The notes beneath the pieces were generated by a model that saw only the letters and a program-made list of their open reading frames with translations, was not told the origin of the DNA and ran no database searches. Made by a program: the position numbers and the translations under genes. From the NCBI GenBank assembly GCA_010909725.1, contig JAACMV010000015.1, forward strand, positions 434,001-498,000: a DNA stretch of 64,000 nt. Direction: 5' to 3'. Positions 1 to 9,114 of the stretch are shown here, piece after piece. Source of the stretch: Picochlorum sp. 'celeri'. Taxonomy: Eukaryota; Chlorophyta; Trebouxiophyceae. The number at the start of each line of letters is the position of its first letter. The first letter of the stretch is position 1.

Positions 1-66
1 GACCTCTCAGCACATCAAGGGGTCCCGATTCAGCATGTCCGCAGATTAACCAGCACTGTCGTAGAT

Positions 67-3000
67 ATGCTTCGAGCAATGTCGAAAAATGATGACACTA
101 TTGGTTTGGATAAGGTCCACCTTCAGGGAACCTCGGTTGACTTTTCAGGGGCCAGTGAATCTGGTGATGAGAAGGCATCCTTGTCTTGTGGGGGGGCTTC
201 CTCCATTAAGGATTCCGAGATAACGGCGACAACAGAACTCTTGAAAGCCCAATTTCTGCCACAGCCTGAATATGTTGGGGACGAAGTTCTTCCATTTTAT
301 ATGGACAGCGACACTATGGAGACAGCAGAGACGTGTCATGGAAGAATCCCCAAGTCACACAAGAAGCAGGTTGCAGTGAATTGGCCTGGGATGATCATTT
401 ACATTTTCTACATCATGGCATTCATCATCTATGTGTCGATTCGTGCCGCAAAGACTCTTGATTTGGGCTCCTCTTTGTGGTATGGAGTTATAGTACTCAT
501 GGCTGAGATTTTGGGGGCTTTTGCTGTATTGCCATATGGTCTTTGCCTGATATTCAAAGTGACAGATCCTGTACCAGAGGCTGTCACTGCTGCTTTGAAT
601 GGCCTTCCAGCGCAGACAAATCTGCGGTATCATATACGAGTTCTGATACCATGCTACAAAGAGCCTCTTGATGTCGTCACCAAAACTTTTCTGGCTGCAA
701 TGTTTGCTGCATTGCCAGTGAATTGCAAAAGGACAGTGTATCTTCTCGATGATGGCAAAGATCCAGAGAAGAAGTCGTTTGTTCGATCGTTGAATATGAA
801 CAATGCTGTCTACATTAGTGGCAGAAAGAGGGCCAAGGGAGAGATGAATGGAAAATCTAACAATATTAATCATGCCATGAGACTGATCTACCCTGGAGAG
901 GATTTAGACATTCCATCAAATGAAATTGTGTGTGTTTTCGATGCTGATCAGGTGCCTAATGCCGATTTCTTCAGCAAAACAGTGCCACTTTTGGATGGGG
1001 GTGAAGATGTTGCAATGATCTTGACCCCACAAGCATTTTCAAACCTTAATCACGATGGGGACATTTTCAACCATGCTAATGTGCACTTCTGGGACTATAC
1101 TCAACCAGGATATGATGCTCTTGGTTTGATTTCGTGCACAGGTACAAATTTTTTGCTGAGAGCAAAAGCGTTCCAAGAAGCAGGGTGGTTTCCTGATTGG
1201 ACTTTGACTGAGGATTTTGCCCTAGGTATCGAACTCAAGAGACGCAATTGGCAGTGCCGGTACGTCGATGAGTATTTGGCTCTTGGTGAAGCTCCTGATG
1301 AGGTGAGAAACTGCTTTCAACAGAGATCGAGATGGGCCAAGGGACATTTTCAGTTATTCTACAACAGGGTGAGAAATCCAACATTTGGGAAAGGCGCCCA
1401 AGGCTTATCCCTCCTCATGCGCTGGCTTTATGGCTCTGTGGCTTTGTCATACTTCTCAGCCTTTATAGGTACACCCTTGCTCATGCTGGTACCTATGGTT
1501 ACCGTTTGGTTTGGTGTTTTCCCCATTGTCATCAACATTTGGTGTGCCATAGCAGTCACCGTTTACTACCCAGCAACGCTAATGGTCATGTATTACACAA
1601 GATCACTGAGACATCTAAAGGTATGTGATTTATGTATTTCATGCTGTCAGAAATCATCTATATAAGCATTCATCCATCTTGCAGTCGATGTGGTTTGCAT
1701 CTGTAGCAAACAGCATTCTGTGGTGGGCATTCCTGAAAGCTATGTATCGAGCAACAATTGGAAGGTGGTTGGCTGGCACTATTGTGTTCAAGGTGACTGC
1801 AAAAGGTCTGCAGAAGCTCAACAATCTACCAATACGCGATCTCTGGATGGCAAGTATTTGGTTCATTTTCTCAATCGTCACTTTGATTTTTGGTTTGATC
1901 ACCTACGTTAGAGGAGAGGTGACCGACACACCCTTGGCCATTTCAATCATCTTCATTGCGTACAACCTGATCCCGCTCTATCTTTTGATCCAGTACGCTA
2001 TTTACAGGTCACCTTTGTTCTTCACCTTGGTTTGCCGTGTGATGATGTTCATCTCAACATTTTTGAGCATCTTTGGTGTTGTTCTAGTGTGGCTCCTGTA
2101 TCCTAGGACATATGACTACAGTGAAGCTCTGAGCAACAGCTTGTACTTTTTTGATACACAACGGGTTGGCCAATTGCCTGGTGACTTCAGGGTCTCTTGG
2201 AGACAAAGTACGTGAATGCAGTTCGGATCATGGTGTATCTGTGCATGTTTAATCTGGTCAGTTTTGTTTACAGGTTCATTTGCTGGTGAAACACAATCGG
2301 CTGTTTATCTGGCAGAGAATATAAATGATACGCTTCTCCTTGACAACATAGCTGTACAGCCTTTTGGTTCACCATATAGTCAGCCTTTTGGAAGGAAATT
2401 GTTGCAATCTGGTGATGCCTCTGATGCTTTTGCCTCTGCAGTCGACACCGCTTCTCAAGAGCCAGATATTTTTGCTGACCCATTCAGTTCATCTGATTCA
2501 TCTAGCTCATCAGGTTCCTTTGATCCATTCAGCAACCTGGATCCTTTAGGCTCCTCTGATCCGTTTGGTTCGTCTGATCCATTTGGTGGCTCCTCAGATC
2601 CGTTTGGGTCGTCAGATCCGTTTGGCTCATCTGATCCATTTGGTGGCTCCTCAGATCCTTTTGGCTCGTCTGATCCGTTTGGTTCTTCAGATCCATTCGG
2701 TGGCTCATCAGATCCATTTGGCTCGTCTGATCCATTTGGTGGTTCATCAGATCCGTTTGGCTCGTCTGATCCATTTGGTGGCTCATCTGATCCATTTGGT
2801 GGCTCATCTGATCCGTTTGGTGGCTCCTCTGATCCGTTTGGTGGAATGTCAGATCCATTTGCAGGACTATCAGATCCATTCGCAATGTCTGAGATAGAAC
2901 TCAAGCTTGCAACATCCACACCATGGGACCTCTCAGGGGGTTGGGTCTCAGGTATGAAGGGAGGTAACATCAAAGCCACCACCCCGATTGCCTTTACAAC

Positions 3001-4243
3001 TAGTGTGCTTGCTTGGGGATTCATGGGATTCCATAATGCATTCGAAAAATCTGGCCAAACAGACTATTTGATGGACTCTGTCAAAACTGGAGCAGATTAT
3101 CTCATGAAGGTTCATCGTAGAATTCCTTTGGAAGATAAATCACTGTTAGTCACAAGGGTTGGTGACGTAGAACGCGAACCAGAGCTCTGGTATCGCCCAG
3201 AAGATGCCAGAACAAGAGAAGCGTTTGCTGTAGACCTCTACTCAAGCGTTGGAGGCTATGGCGCTGACTTGGGTGGATCTGTGTCAGCTGGACTTGCCGC
3301 TGCCTCCACCTTATTCAGAGAATCTGGATATGAGACTCCCGAGTACACAGAAAAACTTCTCAACAAAGCCAAAGAAGTTTATGAAGACTCGGTTGGTGCC
3401 AAGTTTAGATTCGACAGGGGCGACCATAACCTGTCCGAGCTGTACAACTCGTCAAGCATGTATGATGACCTTGCCTGGGCAGCAGGCTGGCTATACAAAG
3501 CAACGAAAGAGCAGCGATATCTGGACGATGTGTATACTCATTACATATCGTATTTAGAAGAAGAATCATCAGCATCTTCTTGGAAGTACGCATTCGATTG
3601 GGACAATGTCTTCTGGCCTCTGAATGTCTTGATGGCTCAAGAAACTGGCAACTCAACCTTTGTCAAGCACAGCGAAGACTTCCTCAGCAACTGGATGTGT
3701 GCAAATAATGCAGCAAACTATACACGACGAGGTCGAGCATATAATGCATTTAGTGCACCCTTGGGGTCGACTGCAAATATTGCCATGTCTGCTTTCATGT
3801 ATGCAGACCTCATTGAGCACAAAGACTCTGCCAAATCACAAGCATACAAGTGCTGGGGACTCTCACAAGTTCGCTACATGATGGGAGATGCAGGTCGAAG
3901 CATGGTGGTAGGACAAGGACATAATCCACCCAAACGAACTCAAGACAGAGCTGCTGCGTGCCCAGCGCGCCCAGGTGTCTGCAACAGGGTAACAAGCTAT
4001 CTATCTCCCGACCCAGACACATATCAACTGACTGGCGCGTTGGTCCATGGTCCTGGCAAAAGCGATTATTATATTGACGAACGAACAAATGACGCATCCA
4101 TGGTGGGAATAGAAAACAATGCTGGTTTCACTGGAGCCCTTGCAGGAGCTGCCATGCTTCCTAGTGGCATGTGGGAAATCTGTTTGCAGCAATTCGGAAT
4201 TTACAGAGACGATCCCATCTGCGGATCATTCCTCACTATTTAG
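67..4243 (+). CDS. Cellulose synthase-like GT2 fused to a GH9-like domain
   Basis: Three exons, 67-1620, 1685-2207 and 2274-4243, give one frame of 1348 residues. The first half is a family 2 glycosyltransferase of the cellulose synthase type. It has two N-terminal membrane helices (about 115-170), a cytosolic catalytic domain with LLDDG, VFDAD, LTED and QQRSRW, an FKVTAKG gating-loop-like motif, and about five further helices, so by analogy with plant CesA the C-terminus would lie outside the cell. Next comes a DPF-repeat linker (about 756-897) and a GH9 endoglucanase-like domain (about 905-1348). The usual GH9 DAGD motif, the HHR histidine motif and the catalytic Glu near the C-terminus all look replaced. 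The frame is open to the left edge, so the true start may lie upstream. If the second intron is not removed, the locus reads as two abutting genes, 67-2215 and 2216-4243, with stop and ATG touching (TGAATG). I favour the fusion. Confidence 0.75.
2208..2273 (+). other. Intron joining the GT2 and GH9 reading frames
   Basis: The segment starts GTACGT, ends TTTACAG, is 66 bp long, and has donor and acceptor of the same type and length as the 64-bp intron at 1621-1684. Removing it makes codon AGT from A2207 plus GT2274-2275, and the GH9 frame continues. If retained, a TGA at 2213-2215 ends the synthase and an ATG at 2216 opens a frame that starts with a signal-peptide-like hydrophobic stretch. Alternative splicing could therefore produce either a fusion or separate products. 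Confidence 0.7.
2471..2889 (+). repeat. DPF-motif coding repeat (linker)
   Basis: A degenerate 18- or 21-bp coding repeat encodes tandem SSDPFG and SSDPFGG units; I count about 19 DPF tripeptides including the edge copies. It lies between the glycosyltransferase and the GH9-like domain. The units vary at third codon positions but keep the protein motif, suggesting selection on the peptide. DPF is the classic binding motif for the AP-2 alpha appendage, but whether this linker faces the cytosol is not settled by the sequence. Confidence 0.9.
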
Positions 4244-4259
4244 ATACTGTAGAAAACTG

Positions 4260-4287
4260 TTACATGTCTGCCTTCATACATATGTAA
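4260..4287. terminator. Facing TGTAA poly(A) signals
   Basis: TGTAA at 4283-4287 on the plus strand lies 40 nt after the synthase-GH9 stop, and TGTAA on the minus strand (TTACA at 4260-4264) lies 37 nt after the stress-protein stop. TGTAA is the standard green-algal polyadenylation signal. The two transcripts would overlap at their 3' ends. Confidence 0.6.
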
Positions 4288-4300
4288 TATCATCAAGCTA

Positions 4301-4882
4301 TCAAGGCAAAAACAGCACAGGCGCTGGCACAAACTCTGCCAACAGATTCGCATCTACATGCTTCTCATGCACAACATTGGTACTCATCACCACCAAATCA
4401 GCTTCGAAATTATCCGCTGCATCCCCAATAGCCACAGACCCCTTTCCAGTCGAATGCTCTATCGACTCCTCAACAACCTCTACATTTTTGAGTCCAATTC
4501 CCTCCAACTCACTCTTCAACTTGGTCATTCGCTCCGGATCCTCCTCCTTCCCCTGATCATTGAGGATCAGAACAGTCAATTTTCCTTCCCCCATTGCCAA
4601 ACGAGCTCCCTGCTGCAACGCAGTCCGACTTGCAGTCGACAAGGACGGATTGGCATCAACCAAGGCTACCATCACATGGGACCAGACAGGTGTCGTCGAT
4701 CCTCCATCCTCCATCGCGTGCGCAACAAACGCTTTATTAGTGTTCCTAGTAGCCGTGCACACAGGGTTGAATCCCATCTGTCGACCAAACCCGCCCCTTG
4801 TCCGACACGTCACAACATGGTTTCTAGATTTTTCGACATGGACATTCGTGCTACAAACAGCCCTCACCACCGCACTCTGCAT
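4301..4882 (-). CDS. Universal stress protein-like, probably plastid targeted
   Basis: A 193-residue protein. The first 60 or so residues are rich in Arg, Ser and Thr with few acidic residues, like an organelle transit peptide. The rest has the alpha/beta pattern of the universal stress protein (adenine nucleotide alpha-hydrolase-like) fold: a first strand SHVMVALVDAN, a middle strand KLTVLILND, and a late ADLVVMST strand followed by PAPVLFLP. The typical G-x2-G-x9-G-S nucleotide-binding loop is not clear, so ATP binding is uncertain. It converges on the synthase-GH9 gene and diverges from the propeller protein at 5156. Family membership is likely; exact function is unknown. Confidence 0.6.
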   Translation of the reverse strand: MQSAVVRAVCSTNVHVEKSRNHVVTCRTRGGFGRQMGFNPVCTATRNTNKAFVAHAMEDGGSTTPVWSHVMVALVDANPSLSTASRTALQQGARLAMGEGKLTVLILNDQGKEEDPERMTKLKSELEGIGLKNVEVVEESIEHSTGKGSVAIGDAADNFEADLVVMSTNVVHEKHVDANLLAEFVPAPVLFLP

Positions 4883-5155
4883 TTTATACGCAGTATATTC
4901 TCAATATATAGATATTTTTAATACTATTTAATGGCCAAATGGGTCTGATACAAACAATCGAAACTGACTTTTGCAATCGATATTTCTGTGCTGAAACCAT
5001 ATTAGTAGCCTACTAGTAGTATCGCAGCGTCGATTGTAGTGATCCAGTTCCCATGTATGGGAAGAAGATGCGTCTTCTTTTCCCGCTCTTCCACAGAGTA
5101 AAGTGGATAGTATTTCTTGAAATACTGGTATTGTATCAAGTCGAAGAGATATACG

Positions 5156-6496
5156 ATGGAGGTATCCTGTTTTGGGTATAATTCGTCAGGATTGTCACAT
5201 GTGACATGTCATTCCAGAACTCAGATTTTGCATACATGGCACGCTGGTCACCAAAGGCTCTTTAGAAACAAGAATAATACCACACAATACGCATCAGTAA
5301 GTCGCGGAAGGGGTGTATCCAGAAGTTGTGCTGTTGTGGGAACAGAACAACCAGGGTTGCTGTTTTCGACCGGAGAGCCTGCAGCATGGGATGAAGCTGG
5401 CGTTGGCCATCCAATCGTGCGGTACTATCTTGGTGATAATGAGCAGCGATGGTTTATGTGGTACACAGGAAAGAGTACGGCATGCCATGATATAGATGGA
5501 ATCTTTCCATCATCTGGGTCTATCGGGCTTGCCGTGTCATCAGATGGGTTGCATTGGGAGCGAGGACATGGTCCAATTTCAGGCGCTCGAGGGGAATCGC
5601 GGTCCAAAGATGTAGGAAAAGTGATTCAGCCCAATGAGGATTGGTGGACGCATGATACGTGCCACGTGTCGGTGTCTGATGTGCAGATTTTGTCAAACAG
5701 TGCTGTGGATTCTCCTGGAGGGGTGTACTGGTGCTTCTATGCTGGAGGGGACTTTGAACAGGTCCAGGTGCCAGAGGGGTTACGAGTGACGGATGCGTGT
5801 CCTACTGAGCGGGAAGGTCTTCGAACGCGACCAGGGCTTGCAATGTCTCAGGATGGTAGGAATTTTGCCAGAATTGAGGGAGATCATCACACTGGTGCTT
5901 TGTTTGATGTTGGAGAGCCTGGTGAATGGGATGCATTATTTATTGGAGCACCGCAAGTTGTGGCAGCTGGTCCACGCGATATGAGAATGTATTATCACAG
6001 TTATGATGAAAAGAAGAAGCGATATGTGGTTGGTGTCGCAACATCCCCGGATGGATTTAGGTGGGAGAAGCGGGGGCCTGTGTTTGATGGTGCTCCTGAA
6101 GGGGCGCCCGATGATACCTTTGACTCCATGGGAGCAGCATCTCGATGCGTTGTTCGAGACATTGATACAAAGCAGTATTTTATGTTTTATGAGGGAGTGT
6201 GCAGAGCAAAGAAGCGCAGATCTATAGGTCTGGCAGTCTCCAAGGATGGTATATCATCCTGGAAGAGATGCGATGCACCAATTCTGGAGGCATCAGAAGA
6301 TGATGAATGCTGGGATTCTGGGTCTGTTGGAACGCCATGGGCTGTGTCCATGGCCAAAGGTCGATGGAGATTGTACTATTCAGGAAGTGACAAGGCCCAT
6401 GGATCCTCATGGAATGGCATTGGGGTTGCTCTGAGTGATCCAGAGGGTCAGGTGTTCCACGGAGCACCAATAACATTTACAAAGAGAGTGGCATGA
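5156..6496 (+). CDS. Five-bladed beta-propeller glycosidase-like protein (GH43/32 fold)
   Basis: A 446-residue protein starting at the first in-frame ATG (5156). An N-terminal stretch of about 55 residues rich in Ser, His and Arg looks like a transit peptide. The body shows repeated blade signatures: aromatic strands FMWYTGKS, WCFYAGG, RMYYHSYD, FMFYEGV and RLYYSGSD, each paired with an S-x-DG-x-x-W/F turn (SSDGLHWER, SQDGRNFAR, SPDGFRWEK, SKDGISSWK). This is the arabinanase/levansucrase/invertase fold. Similar plastid proteins of unknown function occur in plants and algae. I cannot assign a substrate or confirm the catalytic acids. Confidence 0.65.
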   Translation: MEVSCFGYNSSGLSHVTCHSRTQILHTWHAGHQRLFRNKNNTTQYASVSRGRGVSRSCAVVGTEQPGLLFSTGEPAAWDEAGVGHPIVRYYLGDNEQRWFMWYTGKSTACHDIDGIFPSSGSIGLAVSSDGLHWERGHGPISGARGESRSKDVGKVIQPNEDWWTHDTCHVSVSDVQILSNSAVDSPGGVYWCFYAGGDFEQVQVPEGLRVTDACPTEREGLRTRPGLAMSQDGRNFARIEGDHHTGALFDVGEPGEWDALFIGAPQVVAAGPRDMRMYYHSYDEKKKRYVVGVATSPDGFRWEKRGPVFDGAPEGAPDDTFDSMGAASRCVVRDIDTKQYFMFYEGVCRAKKRRSIGLAVSKDGISSWKRCDAPILEASEDDECWDSGSVGTPWAVSMAKGRWRLYYSGSDKAHGSSWNGIGVALSDPEGQVFHGAPITFTKRVA

Positions 6497-6763
6497 TGCT
6501 ATTTAGAGTATTGAAACGAGTTTTTGTAAAAATTCACGTATACTAATAGTGTCGGTGGCGAATTGTATGAGTATGAATGCGTAGTCTTATCACACGTGGA
6601 TAATGCATCTTCATGCAAGTGTCTGACATTGGGAAATCGAAACGATGGGTGGCGCCTCATCGTGATCTCGATCATTAGAAAGCGACGGTGCTCACGCGGT
6701 AAATTGTATTGCAATTTTATAAATCGACAATACCTAGACGTACCGTGACGCAAAACGATTAAT

Positions 6764-7857
6764 ATGATTAAGATTGGAATGGTTGCAGCCCTTGGGGCTG
6801 GAATGTTTGCTTCGGCGAATGCTGCTGCAGGTGGGTGACCAGGCTTCGGATGGACGAGGTCTCTGTTGCTTTCTTGCTTTTTTGGAGTTTGGCGTTGCAA
6901 AAAGTTGCACACGAGTTGAGGAGTGTGCGGGAATCTCTGCTGGAAACGTGTGATTGAGACTCTATCTGATTGTTTGACTGGAGTCATGGTCGTCTTTTGA
7001 AGCGACCGTACACACGGCCAGTGAAAGACTCAGCATCTAGAAGCAAACATGAAAACCAGCAAAAATGTTTACAATGCGAGTAAAGATCATCGTGACTAAT
7101 TGTTGATACGTACTACTGTGCAGGACTCTCTCTGTATGTGCCACACAATGTGGAGGCCGATGCCACTGGCGCGACATGGACGGGGACATTTGAGGCTCCA
7201 ATGACCGTCTCATACAATGGAAAACTGGAGTACGCCGCATTCTGCGTGGAGAATGGAGCATCTTGCTTTGTGGAGCCCTCTTCTGACATTGTGACTGCTG
7301 AATACACAGACGCCAAGGAGATTATTCCCTTTGAAGTGGGCGGCATGGATCCAGACACCCCATACACTTGCTACATTGCAACAATTCTTCCAAAAAGCAT
7401 GGTCTGCAGTGACCCAGTCGCTTTCAGAACTGGTGCAAACGCAGGAGCAGTTCAGAATGAAGCAGCGCAAGCTGTTGTTCCAGAGCTGCCAGTTGTCACA
7501 GAGCCTGTTTTTGTTGCTGATAATGTGGTGGATGTACCAGCCCCAGCAGTTGATGTACAGGCTGCAGCACTCGATGCCCCAGCCCCAACAGTTGACGCCC
7601 CAGCTCCAGCAGTCGATGCCCCAGCCCCAACAGTCGACGCCCCAGCTCCAACAGTGGATGCTCCAGCTCCAGCAGTGGATGCACCAGCTCCAGCAGTGGA
7701 TGCACCAGCTCCAACAGTGGATGCTCCAGCACCAACAGTCGATGCTCCAGCCCCTGAAGCTATTGTTGAGACCTTGGATGCCAGAGAGACTCCATCTGAT
7801 GTTCCAGAGGAGGGATCTGTTACACAAGGAGTTGCCACATTCACCCCACTTGAGTAA
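6764..7857 (+). CDS. Secreted protein with beta-sandwich domain and VDAPAP repeat tail
   Basis: Two exons, 6764-6830 and 7124-7857, joined across a 293-bp GTGGGT...GCAG intron in phase 1, give 266 residues. Exon 1 encodes a typical signal peptide (MIKIGMVAALGAGMFASANA). The next 100 residues look like a fibronectin III or Ig-like domain, with TWTGTF and YTCYIATI strands and a few cysteines. The C-terminal half is a Pro-Ala-rich tail of about twelve VDAPAP units. Such tails are common in algal cell-wall and extracellular-matrix proteins. No specific family was recognised. TGTAA at 7911-7915 lies 54 nt after the stop. Confidence 0.65.
7530..7757 (+). repeat. VDAPAP(T/A) coding repeat
   Basis: A tandem 18-bp coding repeat gives VDAPAPT or VDAPAPA units in the tail of the secreted protein. 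Copies differ mainly by GCC/GCT/GCA and GTT/GTC/GTG changes, so the peptide is kept while the DNA drifts. The reverse strand is also open through the repeat, which is a by-product of its composition. Confidence 0.85.
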
Positions 7858-7947
7858 ACTACTATTGAACAAGAATAACATTCATTTCATCATATTTTAT
7901 GAAGACATTTTGTAAATCACAATTTGATTAAATACCACAACAATTCA

Positions 7948-8892
7948 TCATTGTATCCAGTCAAACATGCCCTGCTTAGTGCAAGCAGCCTGCACTCCCC
8001 ACACAAGCCAAACAACCATGGCCAACCTTCCATGCTTCATCTCCCGCACCTTCATAATCTCAAACCTTTGCGGATCTTTACTCAGCTGACATGGGTCGAA
8101 AAGCCATCCGCCTGGGTAGTTTTTATCACCTGGTAAGAAGATGCCGAGGGGCTCCAAAGCCTCTCTGCCTCTGCTTCGTGCATACTCTGGCCCAAACATG
8201 AGCAGAATCTGACACAGGAAAATAACCAGCACGCCCTGATTTCCAGCTATTCGGAGACCTTCGATACCAAAATAATTTAAATCTTCGTTGCTCTGAAGCT
8301 TGTATGCCCCAACATTCCACCAACGAGGCTCTGGAAAATCTATTGATGTGAATCGATCCAGAAATTCAGGAACCATAGCTCCCAATGCACCAAGCATGGC
8401 CCATCTTGCATGCAGTATTTCCAACTCAAAATATCGCTCCAAGTCATCCCTGTTTGCCCCCAGCTTGAGGGGATCAAATCCGTAATCCCCTGGGTAGGTT
8501 GTCCCATCCAACCAAGGAGGTGTCTGGTTTCCCACGACCCACAAGGGACGATCGGCACCATACCAAGGAAATGTCATTCTCACACGAGCCCGCTCCTTCT
8601 CCACGTCCATTCGTTGCCTCTCCAGCATGGGCTTTTCATTCTTCAACCGTTCAAATATCTGCTTCCCAGCCTCAGAGTCTGCAAATGCCTGAACCAAGAC
8701 AAATGGAGCGGCTGAAAAGATGCACAATCCAATTACATCTTTTGATATAGGTATAGAGTCCAAGGAAAACCCGTGCGGGATGATCCGAGCCCGAGGAGAA
8801 GGTTGTTTTTTGAATCCTCGGTTGACACCCGTCACATAGCCACGGTCCACAGGTAATGCCCTGTGTCGTCCAGAGATAGTGCACAATGTCAT
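7948..8892 (-). CDS. LHCB7: Light-harvesting complex protein, LHCB7-like
   Basis: A 314-residue chlorophyll a/b-binding protein. About 110 residues precede the LHC core and include a hydrophobic stretch (VIGLCIFSAAPFVLVQAFA) after a transit-like N-terminus. The core has WLDGTTYPGDYGFDPL, helix [16 protein letters not shown], a long segment with GPEYARSRGREALEPLGI and LPGDKNYPGG, and helix C EMKHGRLAMVVWL. The EALEPLGI...LPGD..YPGG segment is what I recall for the rare LHCB7 branch; if that is wrong it is another divergent LHC antenna. It acts in thylakoids, probably with photosystem II. Its start is 223 bp from the divergent legumain gene. Confidence 0.7.
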   Translation of the reverse strand: MTLCTISGRHRALPVDRGYVTGVNRGFKKQPSPRARIIPHGFSLDSIPISKDVIGLCIFSAAPFVLVQAFADSEAGKQIFERLKNEKPMLERQRMDVEKERARVRMTFPWYGADRPLWVVGNQTPPWLDGTTYPGDYGFDPLKLGANRDDLERYFELEILHARWAMLGALGAMVPEFLDRFTSIDFPEPRWWNVGAYKLQSNEDLNYFGIEGLRIAGNQGVLVIFLCQILLMFGPEYARSRGREALEPLGIFLPGDKNYPGGWLFDPCQLSKDPQRFEIMKVREMKHGRLAMVVWLVWGVQAACTKQGMFDWIQ

Positions 8893-9114
8893 CCAGAATA
8901 TGAAATAGAATTTCCCCTCTAGGAAAAAAAAAGCCAGCTGGCTGTATCAAAAACCGTGCATGGAATTCAAATCCACCAACTGAAATAAAAAGATAGTAAC
9001 CGGTCAACAACCATTTGTGACCGGAACATGTCACAAATCTCACATGCCCCACACATGCCTCAAAGAAAGAGCACAACATTCCTCAACCATACCGCATTTC
9101 TGATATTTGTAACC

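Noticed and set aside
2216..2275. Signal-peptide-like start of an independent GH9 gene
   Set aside because: The codons look like a signal peptide, but the ATG touches the upstream stop and lies wholly inside a good intron; kept only as an alternative model.
2520..2889. CRISPR-like regular repeats
   Set aside because: Repeats are contiguous, in frame and coding (DPF units) with no unique spacers; the host is eukaryotic.
2455..3024. Long minus-strand frame rich in NGSDEPP
   Set aside because: It is the antisense of the DPF repeat; open only because of the repeat composition.
7452..7844. Minus-strand frame with GASTVGA repeats
   Set aside because: Antisense of the VDAPAP repeat; no independent support.
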